Assembly (NCBI RefSeq): GCF_938017705.1
Contig: NZ_CALIIS010000235.1
Coordinates: 1 to 17,560, forward strand
Direction of reading: 5' to 3'
Length of the DNA stretch: 17,560 nt
Source of the DNA: an uncultured Campylobacter sp.
GTDB lineage: Bacteria > Campylobacterota > Campylobacteria > Campylobacterales > Campylobacteraceae
Every line of letters begins with the position of its first letter. Position 1 is the stretch's first letter. Shown one piece after another: positions 6,777 to 14,061 of this stretch. The position numbers and the translations under genes were made by a program. The notes beneath the pieces were generated by a model that saw nothing but the letters and a program-made list of their open reading frames with translations, did no database searches and was not told the origin of the DNA.

Positions 6777-7526
6777 CTATTTTTTCAGCTCGTCTGCTTT
6801 GATCCAAAGCACGGCTCCCAGCTCATTTACGGGCTGCTCGCTTCCTTTGGCGGCTTCCTCCTCGCTAAGAGCCGCAAAGCCCCACCAGCCGGCAACCGGC
6901 ATCACGAAGCTAAACTCGCCCGCGCCGTTGGTTTTAACGACCTGCGTGACATGCGCCTCGCTAGGGGCTTTGTAGCCTTTATCGTTATATAGCTCGATCT
7001 CTACGTCCGCGCCTGGGACGGGTCTTCCGTGCAATAAAAAAACTCCGCTAAATATCTCGCCTGTATACAGCGCATAAGGCCGCACGAGCGGTACGATCTC
7101 CGCCTCTAGCCCGAGCGGCTTATCCCAGCCTTCGCCCGCGCCGTAAGCATCAACATAGGTTTTGGTGATATGGCGGATCATCTTGCGCTCAGCCGGCTCG
7201 GCATATGGTTTCGGATCGAAATAAAACGCCAAAAGCGATGGCTTGTCAGCTTTAAATTCCGCCGCAAAATAGGAATTTTCGCCCTTTTTCTGCTCTTTTA
7301 GGCTGCCTAGGAGCGATTTTTTCTCACCATCAATAAAAACGCCGAATTCTGCGGGCTTTTGTAGATTCATAGACTCCTGTAAAAACGGATGGGAGAATTC
7401 CAAATTTAGCTTTAAAGTAGCATCTTTTTTGTCCTCTACGACATTTTTATCCGTCGTAAGAATACCAAAATGCGCGAACGCAAGGCTCGCCGCGAAAATT
7501 CCTAAAAAAGCAAATTTTGCTTTCAT
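6777..7526 (-). CDS. nikK: Nickel transporter periplasmic component NikK (DUF4198 family)
   Basis: 249 residues. Signal peptide 1-18 (ending AFA), after which the mature protein starts with His19 (HFGIL). The body is a predicted beta-rich DUF4198-type domain, with late motifs GRPVPGADVEIELYNDKG and VMPVAGWWGFAAL typical of the family's carbohydrate-binding-like fold. In nickel ECF systems, NikK is an extracytoplasmic accessory to NikM. It is the first gene of the operon, with the ribosome site AAAGG overlapping a palindromic candidate operator. No transmembrane anchor at the C-terminus. Substrate (Ni over Co) is inferred from family context. Confidence 0.8.
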   Translation of the reverse strand: MKAKFAFLGIFAASLAFAHFGILTTDKNVVEDKKDATLKLNLEFSHPFLQESMNLQKPAEFGVFIDGEKKSLLGSLKEQKKGENSYFAAEFKADKPSLLAFYFDPKPYAEPAERKMIRHITKTYVDAYGAGEGWDKPLGLEAEIVPLVRPYALYTGEIFSGVFLLHGRPVPGADVEIELYNDKGYKAPSEAHVTQVVKTNGAGEFSFVMPVAGWWGFAALSEEEAAKGSEQPVNELGAVLWIKADELKK

Positions 7527-7553
7527 GTAATACCTTTCATAATAAAATATTAC
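7527..7553. promoter_or_regulatory. Candidate metal-responsive (NikR-type) operator of the nik operon
   Basis: A perfect inverted repeat GTAATA-N15-TATTAC, lying between the putative -10 box (7557-7562) and the nikK start codon and covering the ribosome site. The geometry (6-bp half-sites, total 27 bp) resembles E. coli NikR sites (GTATGA-N16-TCATAC). The regulator is not in this window, so assignment is by analogy. Confidence 0.45.
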
Positions 7554-7556
7554 GGA

Positions 7557-7562
7557 ATTGTA
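7557..7562 (-). promoter_or_regulatory. -10 box of the nik operon
   Basis: TACAAT on the minus strand in GATACAATTC, placing the start of transcription near 7550, inside the palindromic operator. One mismatch to TATAAT; assigned by position. Confidence 0.4.
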
Positions 7563-7626
7563 TCACTTTTTTCATCCGTATTGCTTAAATGTGGGTTTAT
7601 TTTGAGTATTTAAAGCAAACTTTAGT

Positions 7627-7632
7627 TAAAAT
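7627..7632 (+). promoter_or_regulatory. -10 box of the serS operon
   Basis: TAAAAT 33 bp upstream of the serS ATG, preceded by AT-rich DNA. Ribosome site AGAGG at 7655-7659. Divergent from nikK, with about 65 bp between the two -10 boxes. Confidence 0.45.
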
Positions 7633-7665
7633 ATCGCAATTTAAATTACCAAAAAGAGGCAGAAA

Positions 7666-8916
7666 ATGATAAATTTAAAACTTATCGAGACGAATTTCGA
7701 CGAATTTAATAAAAAACTCATCGCCAAAAAAGTCCCGCCGCAAACCCTGCAAACGCTACTAGATGTCTACAACGAGCTAAAATCCAAAAAGACGGAGTTA
7801 GAGAACCTTCAAGCCGTGCAAAATGCAAAGAGTAAGGAGCTCGGCCTCGCCGCGCGCGAGGGCAGAGACGTGGGCGCGCTAAAATCGCAGCTTGAGGAAA
7901 ACAAGCAAAAGATCCAAAGCCTAAGCGAGCTTGTAAATGAGCGCGAGCAAAGCTTAGAAGCGATCGCCGCGTGCGTGCCGAATATCATCGACGACGACGT
8001 GCCGATCGGTGCGGACGAGAACGAAAACGTCTGTATCAAAAAGGTGCTTGATCCGCGCGCATTCGACTTCGCGCCCAAGCAGCACTTCGAGCTCGGCGAG
8101 GCGCTGGGATGGCTTGATTTCGAGCGCGGCGTCAAACTCAGCGGCAGCCGCTTTACCGCAATCAGAGGTCTTGGCGCGAAGCTGAATATGGCTCTCATCA
8201 ATTACATGATCGAATTTAATAACTCACGCGGCTTCGAGCTCGTAAATATGCCGTTTTTGGTGCGCGATCAGATCCTCTACGGCACGGGCCAGCTGCCTAA
8301 ATTTAAAGACGACCTCTACCGCGTTGACGACGAGGAGCAAAACCTCTACCTCATCCCTACGAGCGAGGTTACGGCGACGAATCTCTTTAACGATGAAATT
8401 TTACGCAGCGAGGAGCTGCCGATCAAGCTCACCAGCTACAGCCACTGCTTTCGCAAGGAGGCGGGCTCGGCGGGGCGCGATACGCGCGGCATGATCCGCC
8501 AGCACCAGTTCGAAAAGGTCGAACTCGTCGCCATCACGCGCCCCGAAGATAGCGCAAAGATGCTTGAGGAGATGATTTCATGCGCGAGCGATCTGCTAGC
8601 TAGCCTTGGCCTTCCGCACAGACACATGCTGCTTTGCAGCGGCGATCTGGGCTTTAGCGCCGCAAAGACCGTGGATTTGGAGGTTTGGCTGCCGGGACAG
8701 AACCAATACAGAGAGATCAGCTCGATCAGCAACTGCCGCGATTTTCAGGCGCGCAGAGCCAAGATCCGTTTCAAAGACGGCAAGAAAAACAGCCTCGTTC
8801 ACACGTTAAACGGCTCCTCGCTCGCGGTCGGCCGTACGCTGATTGCGGTGATGGAAAACTACCAGCGCAAGGACGGCAGCATCGAAATTCCGCGCGTTTT
8901 AGAAAAATATATGTAG
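7666..8916 (+). CDS. serS: Seryl-tRNA synthetase
   Basis: 416 residues, normal length. Class II synthetase that charges tRNA-Ser (and tRNA-Sec where present). The N-terminal 30-100 form the predicted coiled-coil arm that grips the long variable arm. Motif 2 is at 262-286 (FRKEAGS, GRDTRG, QFEKVE) and motif 3 at 381-400 (LNGSSLAVGR). No insertion here, unlike several neighbouring housekeeping proteins. It is the first gene of a plus-strand run to 12231. Confidence 0.97.
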   Translation: MINLKLIETNFDEFNKKLIAKKVPPQTLQTLLDVYNELKSKKTELENLQAVQNAKSKELGLAAREGRDVGALKSQLEENKQKIQSLSELVNEREQSLEAIAACVPNIIDDDVPIGADENENVCIKKVLDPRAFDFAPKQHFELGEALGWLDFERGVKLSGSRFTAIRGLGAKLNMALINYMIEFNNSRGFELVNMPFLVRDQILYGTGQLPKFKDDLYRVDDEEQNLYLIPTSEVTATNLFNDEILRSEELPIKLTSYSHCFRKEAGSAGRDTRGMIRQHQFEKVELVAITRPEDSAKMLEEMISCASDLLASLGLPHRHMLLCSGDLGFSAAKTVDLEVWLPGQNQYREISSISNCRDFQARRAKIRFKDGKKNSLVHTLNGSSLAVGRTLIAVMENYQRKDGSIEIPRVLEKYM

Positions 8917-8923
8917 GCGGCCC

Positions 8924-9391
8924 GTGCGAAAGCTTTGGAAAAACCCAAATTCTAACACCCGCTTCGCAGCCGCTGGATTTTGCGCGGTAAAATTTATGGA
9001 TCGCGGCGTTAAATTTTATAAAGCTAGATTGCGCGAGACGGATTTTTTAACTCGCGCTGCAGAATTGTACGGCACGAAATTTCACGAGATAAAGCTCCAG
9101 ACGCCAAATTCAGAGCTTAAAATGAAATTTGGCGAAGTGAAATTTGGCGGGGTAAAATTCCGCGGCGACGCGCTTTTCAAATTTGCCGCCGCAAAAGGGC
9201 TGCGACGCAGTCCTAGCCTTTGCGCCGCGCCGCAAAACGCGAGATTTTTTGAAACAAAATTTGGCGAAGCGGAATTTTACAGCGTAAAATTTCATAAAGC
9301 AAGATTGTGCCGCGCAAAATTTTATGCCGCGGAATTTGCGGCGAAGGGCGAGAAATTTTGCGGCGCGAAACGGCGCGGAGCAGGCGCGTGA
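8924..9391 (+). CDS. Hypothetical protein with pentapeptide-repeat-like arrays
   Basis: 155 codons from GTG 8924, seven bp after the serS stop, to TGA 9389-9391, which overlaps the nadD GTG by 4 bp (GTGA); this arrangement suggests translational coupling. The product has five-residue units centred on Phe/Leu with Ala, Val or Thr two before: residues 31-36-41, 69-74-79-84 and six in a row at 113-138 (AEFYS VKFHK ARLCR AKFYA). The match to the pentapeptide-repeat pattern is good in spacing, but the second position is mostly Lys/Arg/Glu and not Asp/Asn. The units come from RAATTY words at 15-bp spacing (about 14 words in 390 bp). No clear ribosome site. It may be a real small protein or a repeat-expanded spacer that stays open. 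Confidence 0.4.
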   Translation: MRKLWKNPNSNTRFAAAGFCAVKFMDRGVKFYKARLRETDFLTRAAELYGTKFHEIKLQTPNSELKMKFGEVKFGGVKFRGDALFKFAAAKGLRRSPSLCAAPQNARFFETKFGEAEFYSVKFHKARLCRAKFYAAEFAAKGEKFCGAKRRGAGA

Positions 9392-10854
9392 AAATCGCGC
9401 TTTTCGGCGGCAGTTTCGATCCGCCGCACGCAGGACACGACGCCGCGGTAAGGGCGATCTTATCCGCCCTAAAGCCCGATTTGCTGGTCATAATGCCGTC
9501 GTTTCTAAACCCGTTTAAAAAGAGCTTTTCGGCGCCTCCGCAGCTGCGGCTAAAATGGTGCCGCGCGCTGTGGAGCGACGCCCCACACGTGGAGGTGAGC
9601 GATTATGAAATTTCGCAAAACGTGCCGGTACCCACGATACAAAGCGTGAAATTTCTGCTCGAAAAACATGGCGGAAACAGCAAAATCGCAGCAGAGACGG
9701 CGGTTGAAATGGGTAAAATTCTGCAAGGCAGCACGGCGGATCAAATTTCGGTCGGCAGTGAAAGCGAAACGGGCGGGATTTCACAAAGTAAGGTAGGTAA
9801 AATTCCTCGCGACGGCACGAGTGAGGCGGGCAGCGCAGGAGATGCTAGCGAAACACGAAGCGTAGATAAAATTTCAAATACGGACGAAGTTTCAAATGTC
9901 GCCGCAAATAGAATGTCTAATGTCGTCATGAGCGAGGTTTCAAACTCCGCCGGAGATAAAATCTTAAGCGCGAGCAGAATTCCGAACGCCGCCCGGAACG
10001 AAATTTCAGACGTTGTCAAAATTCCGAATGCTGGGCGGAACGAAATTTCAGATGCAGGCAGAATTTCAAGTGCCGCCTCAAGTGAAATTTTAAACGCCGT
10101 CACAGGCAAATTTTCAAGCGCAAGCGAAATTCCAAGCGGTAATGCGAATTGCATGGCTGACGCAGGCGGCGCAAATTGCGTGGGTAGCGCAAATAGCGCA
10201 GGTGACGCAGGTGACGCAAATGACATGGATGACGCAAGCGATGCGAGCGGAGCAGACATAGCACCAAAGCTCTACATCGTCGTGGGGGCCGACAACCTAT
10301 CAGAGCTTCATAAATGGCGCGACTTTAGCGAGATGCAGAAATTAGCGGAGTTTGTCGTGCTTACGCGGCCCGGCTACGAGATCCCGCGGCAGTGGGCGAG
10401 CCTAAAGCGGATCGAGATTGCCGTAGATGCGAGCTCAAGCGGTTTTAGGCGAGATTTCAAAGGCGAAATCCCGCCCAAGATCGCAGCAGAGGTCATAAAA
10501 TTTTATAAAAGGAAAGATATGCAAGATCCAAAGCAAAGGGCGGAGCGGATCGCCGAAATTTTAAACGAAAAGAAAGCCGAAGACGTCCAGATCATCGATA
10601 TGGAGGGGCGCGAATATATCGCAAAATTCGTAGTTATCGCTACTACGCTAACCGCCCGCCACGCCGCCTCGCTCATCGAGGAGCTAAAAAGCGTGCTCAA
10701 GCCGCTTGGGGAGGAGTTTTTGGCTATCGAAAGCGGCGATGAGTGGAGCGTCGTCGATCTCGGCGACATCATAGTCCATCTCATCAGCGAGACTTACCGC
10801 GCCAAATACAATATCGAGGACTTCCTCGACAAGCTCAAAAAAGAGCAATTTTAA
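9388..10854 (+). CDS. nadD: Nicotinate-nucleotide adenylyltransferase fused in frame to ribosomal silencing factor RsfS
   Basis: 488 residues from GTG 9388. NadD part: GGSFDPPHAGH at 7-17 (nucleotidyl-transfer HxGH), NPFK, VPTIQSVKF, then after a long insertion YIVVGADNLSELHKW (296-310), VVLTRPGY and SSSGFRRDF (349-357, the ISSTxIR-like motif). It converts nicotinate mononucleotide to deamido-NAD. The insertion spans about 96-293; without it NadD would be about 180 residues, the family norm. RsfS part, residues 378-488: AEDVQIIDM, FVVIATTLTARHAASL, EWSVVDLGDIIVHLI, intact; RsfS binds uL14 and blocks subunit joining. The two genes are adjacent but separate in C. jejuni. The first GTG fits the NadD N-terminus; an upstream ATG at 9307 would add 27 unrelated residues. 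Confidence 0.9.
   Translation: MKIALFGGSFDPPHAGHDAAVRAILSALKPDLLVIMPSFLNPFKKSFSAPPQLRLKWCRALWSDAPHVEVSDYEISQNVPVPTIQSVKFLLEKHGGNSKIAAETAVEMGKILQGSTADQISVGSESETGGISQSKVGKIPRDGTSEAGSAGDASETRSVDKISNTDEVSNVAANRMSNVVMSEVSNSAGDKILSASRIPNAARNEISDVVKIPNAGRNEISDAGRISSAASSEILNAVTGKFSSASEIPSGNANCMADAGGANCVGSANSAGDAGDANDMDDASDASGADIAPKLYIVVGADNLSELHKWRDFSEMQKLAEFVVLTRPGYEIPRQWASLKRIEIAVDASSSGFRRDFKGEIPPKIAAEVIKFYKRKDMQDPKQRAERIAEILNEKKAEDVQIIDMEGREYIAKFVVIATTLTARHAASLIEELKSVLKPLGEEFLAIESGDEWSVVDLGDIIVHLISETYRAKYNIEDFLDKLKKEQF
9673..10266 (+). repeat. Low-complexity insertion in nadD
   Basis: About 198 codons rich in Ser, Ala, Asn, Asp, Gly, Glu and Ile/Val, falling between the helix FLLEKHGG and the strand LYIVVGAD. 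It contains about 12 RAATTY words, each usually read as KIP/EIS/KIS/KFS. Toward the end the composition shifts to Asp/Ala/Asn/Gly (residues 251-290), where the DNA is built from short GAC/GCA/AAT codon reiterations. Confidence 0.75.
9976..10101 (+). repeat. 42-bp imperfect tandem repeats inside the nadD insertion
   Basis: Three 14-residue units at 197-210, 211-224 and 225-238: RIPNAARNEISDVV, KIPNAGRNEISDAG, RISSAASSEILNAV. Each carries two RAATTY words or close variants. The first two are nearly identical in DNA, suggesting recent duplication. Confidence 0.7.
10508..10521 (+). promoter_or_regulatory. rsfS: Internal ribosome site and start codon for a separate RsfS product
   Basis: AAAGGAAAG followed by ATG at 10519-10521, exactly where a stand-alone RsfS would begin (MQDPKQRAERI, 111 residues to 10854). 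No stop codon separates it from the upstream nadD frame. RsfS could therefore be made both as the C-terminus of the fusion and as a free protein. Confidence 0.6.
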
Positions 10855-10863
10855 GGAGGAAGC

Positions 10864-12231
10864 GTGCCGAGACAGACCTGGAGCAGCAAGCTCACATATA
10901 TCTTAACCGTCGCAGGCGCCACGATCGGCTTTGGCTGCACGTGGCGGTTTCCGTATTTAGTCGGCGAAAATGGTGGCGGCGCCTACGTGCTCGTGTTTTG
11001 CATCGCGATGATCGTGCTTGGGATCCCGATGATCTTGGTAGAAAACGTCATCGGACGCCGCGCGCTAAGAAACTGCGTCGATGCCTTCACGGCGCCTAAA
11101 AAGGACGGCTCGCGCATAAAGCCAGCATGGAAAATCGTAGGCATCATGGGCGTAATCGGCGCGTTTGGAATTTTGGCCTATTATATGGTTCTTGGCGGCT
11201 GGGTGCTAACCTATATCGTAAACATCGTAAGCGGCAACTTCGACCTCTCCGCGCGGATCACCGACCCCGCATTTACGCAAAAATTCTACGCAGATCACAT
11301 CGAAAATAGCCCACTCGGCGTCGGAGCTTACACGCTCGTTTTCATAGCGATCAACTGGTATATTTTGAAAAACGGCATCATCGAGGGGATCGAAAAATTT
11401 GTAAAATTTCTAATGCCCGCGCTATTTTTATGCTTCATCGCCGTAATTCTTACAAATTTAACGCTTGAGGGCGCAAAGGAAGGCGTGAAATTTTATCTCG
11501 GCGTCGATTTTGCAAAGATTACGCCCAAGCTCTTAATCGACGTTTTGGGACAGGTCTTTTTTGCGCTCTCACTCGGTTTCGGCGTGATGATCACGCTATC
11601 AAGCTTTTTAAACAAAGACGAAAAGCTGATGCAAACGGCCACCATCACCGCGGTCGTAAACACCCTCATCGCCGTGCTTGCCGGCTTTATGATCTTCCCG
11701 TCGCTCTTTAGCGCGGGGCTTGAGCCGAGCAGCGGCTCGTCGCTGGTTTTTAAGAGCCTGCCGATCGCGTTTTCGCACATGCCGTTCGGCAACGCCGTCG
11801 CGGTGGTCTTTCTCTCGATTTTGCTCATCGCCGCGCTTACGACGTCGATCACGATCTATCAGGTCATCATAAATTTCGTCGAGGAACGCTTCGGCTTTTC
11901 AACGTTAAAGGCGGTAAATTTAACGCTCGGCGGCGTCTTCGTGCTCGGCAACCTACCCTGCATACTCTCAAGCAGCGTGCTTGCGGACGTTAAAATTCTG
12001 GGGCGCTCGGTTTTTGATGCCTTCGACTTCGTAAGCGCGAACGTATTTTTCGTGCTTACGGCGCTTCTGTGCTGCATCTACGTGGGCTGGGTGCTGAAAA
12101 AGGACGCGATCTACGAGCTCACCAACGAAGGCGATTTGAGCGCAAGGCTCGCGGGAGTTTGGTTTTTGTACGTCAAATTTATCCTGCCGCTTATCATCGC
12201 GGTGATCTTCGGATACGGGATTTTCGGCTAA
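10864..12231 (+). CDS. Sodium-dependent amino acid/neurotransmitter symporter family (NSS) transporter
   Basis: 455 residues from GTG 10864, set by the ribosome site AAGGAGG at 10853-10859 that overlaps the preceding stop. TM1 motif GATIGFGCTWRFPYLVGENGGGAY (19-42) corresponds to the LeuT sodium and substrate site (G-x-x-x-G-x-G and WRFPY). Eleven or so hydrophobic spans follow, as in bacterial NSS members that import amino acids with Na+. The substrate cannot be deduced. It is the last gene of the serS-nadD/rsfS run and is followed by an AT-rich hairpin. Confidence 0.93.
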   Translation: MPRQTWSSKLTYILTVAGATIGFGCTWRFPYLVGENGGGAYVLVFCIAMIVLGIPMILVENVIGRRALRNCVDAFTAPKKDGSRIKPAWKIVGIMGVIGAFGILAYYMVLGGWVLTYIVNIVSGNFDLSARITDPAFTQKFYADHIENSPLGVGAYTLVFIAINWYILKNGIIEGIEKFVKFLMPALFLCFIAVILTNLTLEGAKEGVKFYLGVDFAKITPKLLIDVLGQVFFALSLGFGVMITLSSFLNKDEKLMQTATITAVVNTLIAVLAGFMIFPSLFSAGLEPSSGSSLVFKSLPIAFSHMPFGNAVAVVFLSILLIAALTTSITIYQVIINFVEERFGFSTLKAVNLTLGGVFVLGNLPCILSSSVLADVKILGRSVFDAFDFVSANVFFVLTALLCCIYVGWVLKKDAIYELTNEGDLSARLAGVWFLYVKFILPLIIAVIFGYGIFG

Positions 12232-12232
12232 A

Positions 12233-12265
12233 TTTAAAACCGCGAGAGTTTTAAATTTTAAATTT
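12233..12265 (+). terminator. Candidate terminator after the NSS gene
   Basis: TTTAAAAC (12233-12240) pairs exactly with GTTTTAAA (12248-12255), loop of seven, then TTTTAAATTT. The stem is weak (mostly A-T), so support is modest; it starts two bp after the stop codon. Confidence 0.35.
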
Positions 12266-12277
12266 ACCCGCGGCGGT

Positions 12278-12461
12278 GCGGCGGAATTTTAAAATTTCAT
12301 TCGCTGCCTTACCCGCACTGCGGCGTGAGTTTTTACGCGATGCTGCACGCTGCGATATGTTTTGTGCTAAGGCGCGTAGAAATTTTAAAATTTTATCTGC
12401 ACGCGCCGTATAAGCGTGATGATAATCGCAAAAAGACGCGGCGGAATTTTAAAATTTCATT
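12278..12461 (+). repeat. Exact 24-bp direct repeat pair
   Basis: Copies at 12278-12301 and 12438-12461, 160 bp apart. Each is GCGGCG followed by a GAATTT/AAATTT pair ending TCATT. The flanks after the repeat stay similar (CGCTGCC and TGCCGCC). No target-site duplication or transposon end is seen. Confidence 0.6.
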
Positions 12462-12535
12462 TGCCGCCGCACCTTAAAATTTCCGCGACAGGCTCGCGAT
12501 AAATTTAAAATTTAGCCGCAATTTAGGGGTTTGTA

Positions 12536-13117
12536 ATGCTTCTGTTTTTTCTTACGATCTTCCCGATATCGCTGATGCCGGGCATCAACATGACCTATGC
12601 GCTAAATCTCGGCATCGCGCGCGGCTATCTTAGGGCGCTGCCTGCGCTGCTGGCGCAGGTGCTAGGCGTTGCAGCCGTGGCGCTTGCGTGCATATTCGGC
12701 GTCGCGGGCATTCTGCTTGCACACCCTGCGGCGCTTAGCACGATTAAAATTTTAGGCGGCGCGTATATTTTCTATCTGGGCGTCGCGACCTTTTTAGCGC
12801 GCGGAAATTTTAAGCTACAAAAACAGAAGCGCAGCGAAAATATCTTCCTGCAAGGCCTCGTAGTCGCGGTCTCAAACCCCAAGGCGTGGATATTTTTTAC
12901 CGCGCTCTTTCCGCCATTTTTGGATGCGGACAATCTTTTCGGCGCGCGCACCTTCGCCCTCGTCGCTACGCTGTGCGTAAGCGAAAGCATCTGCCTTAGC
13001 ATCTACGCGCTGGGCGGAGCGGTGCTAAAAAATCTGCTGAAAACCCACCTGAAATACCTCGAAATTTTCTGCTCGGTGCTGATGTGCGCGATCGGGCTGT
13101 GGATGATTTTGGGCTAA
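12536..13117 (+). CDS. LysE/RhtB family amino acid exporter
   Basis: 193 residues with about six hydrophobic spans. The N-terminal motif PISLMPGINMTYALNLGIARG (10-30) and the mid-protein NPKAWIFFTALFP are diagnostic for the LysE/RhtB export family. It exports an amino acid or related metabolite; the substrate is not predictable. ATG 12536 follows AGGGG at about eight bases. It stands alone, converging on sodB. Confidence 0.9.
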   Translation: MLLFFLTIFPISLMPGINMTYALNLGIARGYLRALPALLAQVLGVAAVALACIFGVAGILLAHPAALSTIKILGGAYIFYLGVATFLARGNFKLQKQKRSENIFLQGLVVAVSNPKAWIFFTALFPPFLDADNLFGARTFALVATLCVSESICLSIYALGGAVLKNLLKTHLKYLEIFCSVLMCAIGLWMILG

Positions 13118-13192
13118 AATTTTGATTAAATTTAGCACCGAGCTTTGATAGAATTTTTAAATTTAAAAGATAGATTGAAAAGAAATATTGCT

Positions 13193-13230
13193 GCGGCTAA
13201 ATTCCGAGACAAATCCCGAAATTTAGCCGC
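13193..13230. terminator. Hairpin between converging lysE-type gene and sodB
   Basis: GCGGCTAAATT (13193-13203) pairs perfectly over 11 bp with AATTTAGCCGC (13220-13230), with a 16-nt loop. On the minus strand it is followed by AGCAATATTTCTTTT. Both arms contain an RAATTY word. Position between two converging genes suits a bidirectional terminator, although there is no strong T run on the plus strand. Confidence 0.45.
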
Positions 13231-13385
13231 TAGCTTTGAATTAAAATTTTAAGCGATCGACCGCGTACGCTAAACGACGCGGCAATTATCGTCCGTAGCG
13301 AACCCTACAGCGCGTTTAGGCGGTTTTGGCTTTGTGTAGCATCACCGCATCCCGTCCCGCGCCGCATCCACTTAAATTTTAAAAT

Positions 13386-14009
13386 TTAATCTCTGCCGTG
13401 AAGCTCGTCGATGTAAAATTTCACCGAGCCGAGACCCTCTTTTTTAGCCCATTCATAGGCGCTTGAGACGAACTCCCAGTTGATACCCGCGTAGAATTTC
13501 TCCAGATATTTCGGGCGCGCGTTGTACTCGTCGATGTAATACGCGTGCTCCCAAACGTCCACGACTAGAAGCGGCACGAGCCCTTCGGTCACCGGCGTGG
13601 CGGCGTTCTGGGTTGCTTTGATGCAAAGCTTGCCCGATTTGGGATCGTAAGCGAGCCACACCCAGCCTGAGCCGAAATGCGCCGTAGCAGCGGCCAAAAA
13701 CTCGCTTTTAAAATCCGCGAAATTTTCCGCTAGCGCCGATTTTAGCTCCGCGGAAGGCTCACTAGGCTTTGCGATGCAATCCCAGTAAAAATCGTGGTTG
13801 TAAACCTGCGCTGCGTTATTGAAAAGCCCGCCGCTAGCCGCCGTTACGATCTCGTAAAGCCCCTTGCCCGCAAACTCGCTCGATTCGGTAAGTTTATTTA
13901 AATTTGCCACATAGGTCGCGTGGTGCTTGCCGTGGTGATAATCACAGGTTTGCTTGCTTACGACCGCGTTGTGCGCCGCATCGAACGGCAACTCTCTAAG
14001 TTTAAACAT
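13386..14009 (-). CDS. sodB: Iron superoxide dismutase
   Basis: 207 residues from ATG 14009, chosen because MFKLRELPFDAAH is the normal N-terminus and AAGGAGAG lies just upstream; an in-frame ATG at 14048 would add 13 residues and overlap the promoter. It converts superoxide to oxygen and peroxide in the cytoplasm. Metal ligands lie in YHHGKHH (24-30), AAQVYNHDFYW, and DVWEHAYYIDEYN. The GLFNNAAQ block, with its Gln, is characteristic of Fe-type enzymes. The gene stands alone with its own promoter and a palindromic operator candidate. Confidence 0.95.
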   Translation of the reverse strand: MFKLRELPFDAAHNAVVSKQTCDYHHGKHHATYVANLNKLTESSEFAGKGLYEIVTAASGGLFNNAAQVYNHDFYWDCIAKPSEPSAELKSALAENFADFKSEFLAAATAHFGSGWVWLAYDPKSGKLCIKATQNAATPVTEGLVPLLVVDVWEHAYYIDEYNARPKYLEKFYAGINWEFVSSAYEWAKKEGLGSVKFYIDELHGRD

Positions 14010-14037
14010 CTTTCTCTCCTTGAAATGATTTGGAGCG

Positions 14038-14043
14038 ATTATA
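14038..14043 (-). promoter_or_regulatory. sodB: -10 box of sodB
   Basis: Perfect TATAAT (in GGCTATAATCG) on the minus strand, 28 bp before the sodB ATG. The region upstream, where the -35 would be, is occupied by a palindrome. Confidence 0.65.
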
Positions 14044-14061
14044 GCCAAAAATTTCTAAACG

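Larger units (their letters stand above)
12232..12535 (+). other. Gene-free spacer with dense RAATTY words
   Basis: 304 bp between the NSS gene and the LysE-type gene. No gene is visible. About 11 RAATTY words are present, several as closely spaced pairs (GAATTT with AAATTT, nine bp apart start to start). It holds a hairpin at the left end and an exact 24-bp direct repeat. Confidence 0.6.

Noticed and set aside
9307..9387. Upstream ATG as the nadD start
   Set aside because: It would add 27 residues unlike any NadD; GTG 9388 sits at the conserved N-terminus and forms a GTGA overlap.
9976..10101. Possible CRISPR-like array in the nadD insertion
   Set aside because: The units are contiguous, degenerate and in frame, with no spacers and no cas genes.
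14010..14048. Longer sodB start at ATG 14048
   Set aside because: It would place the -10 box inside the gene and add residues not found in Fe-SODs; ATG 14009 has a good ribosome site.
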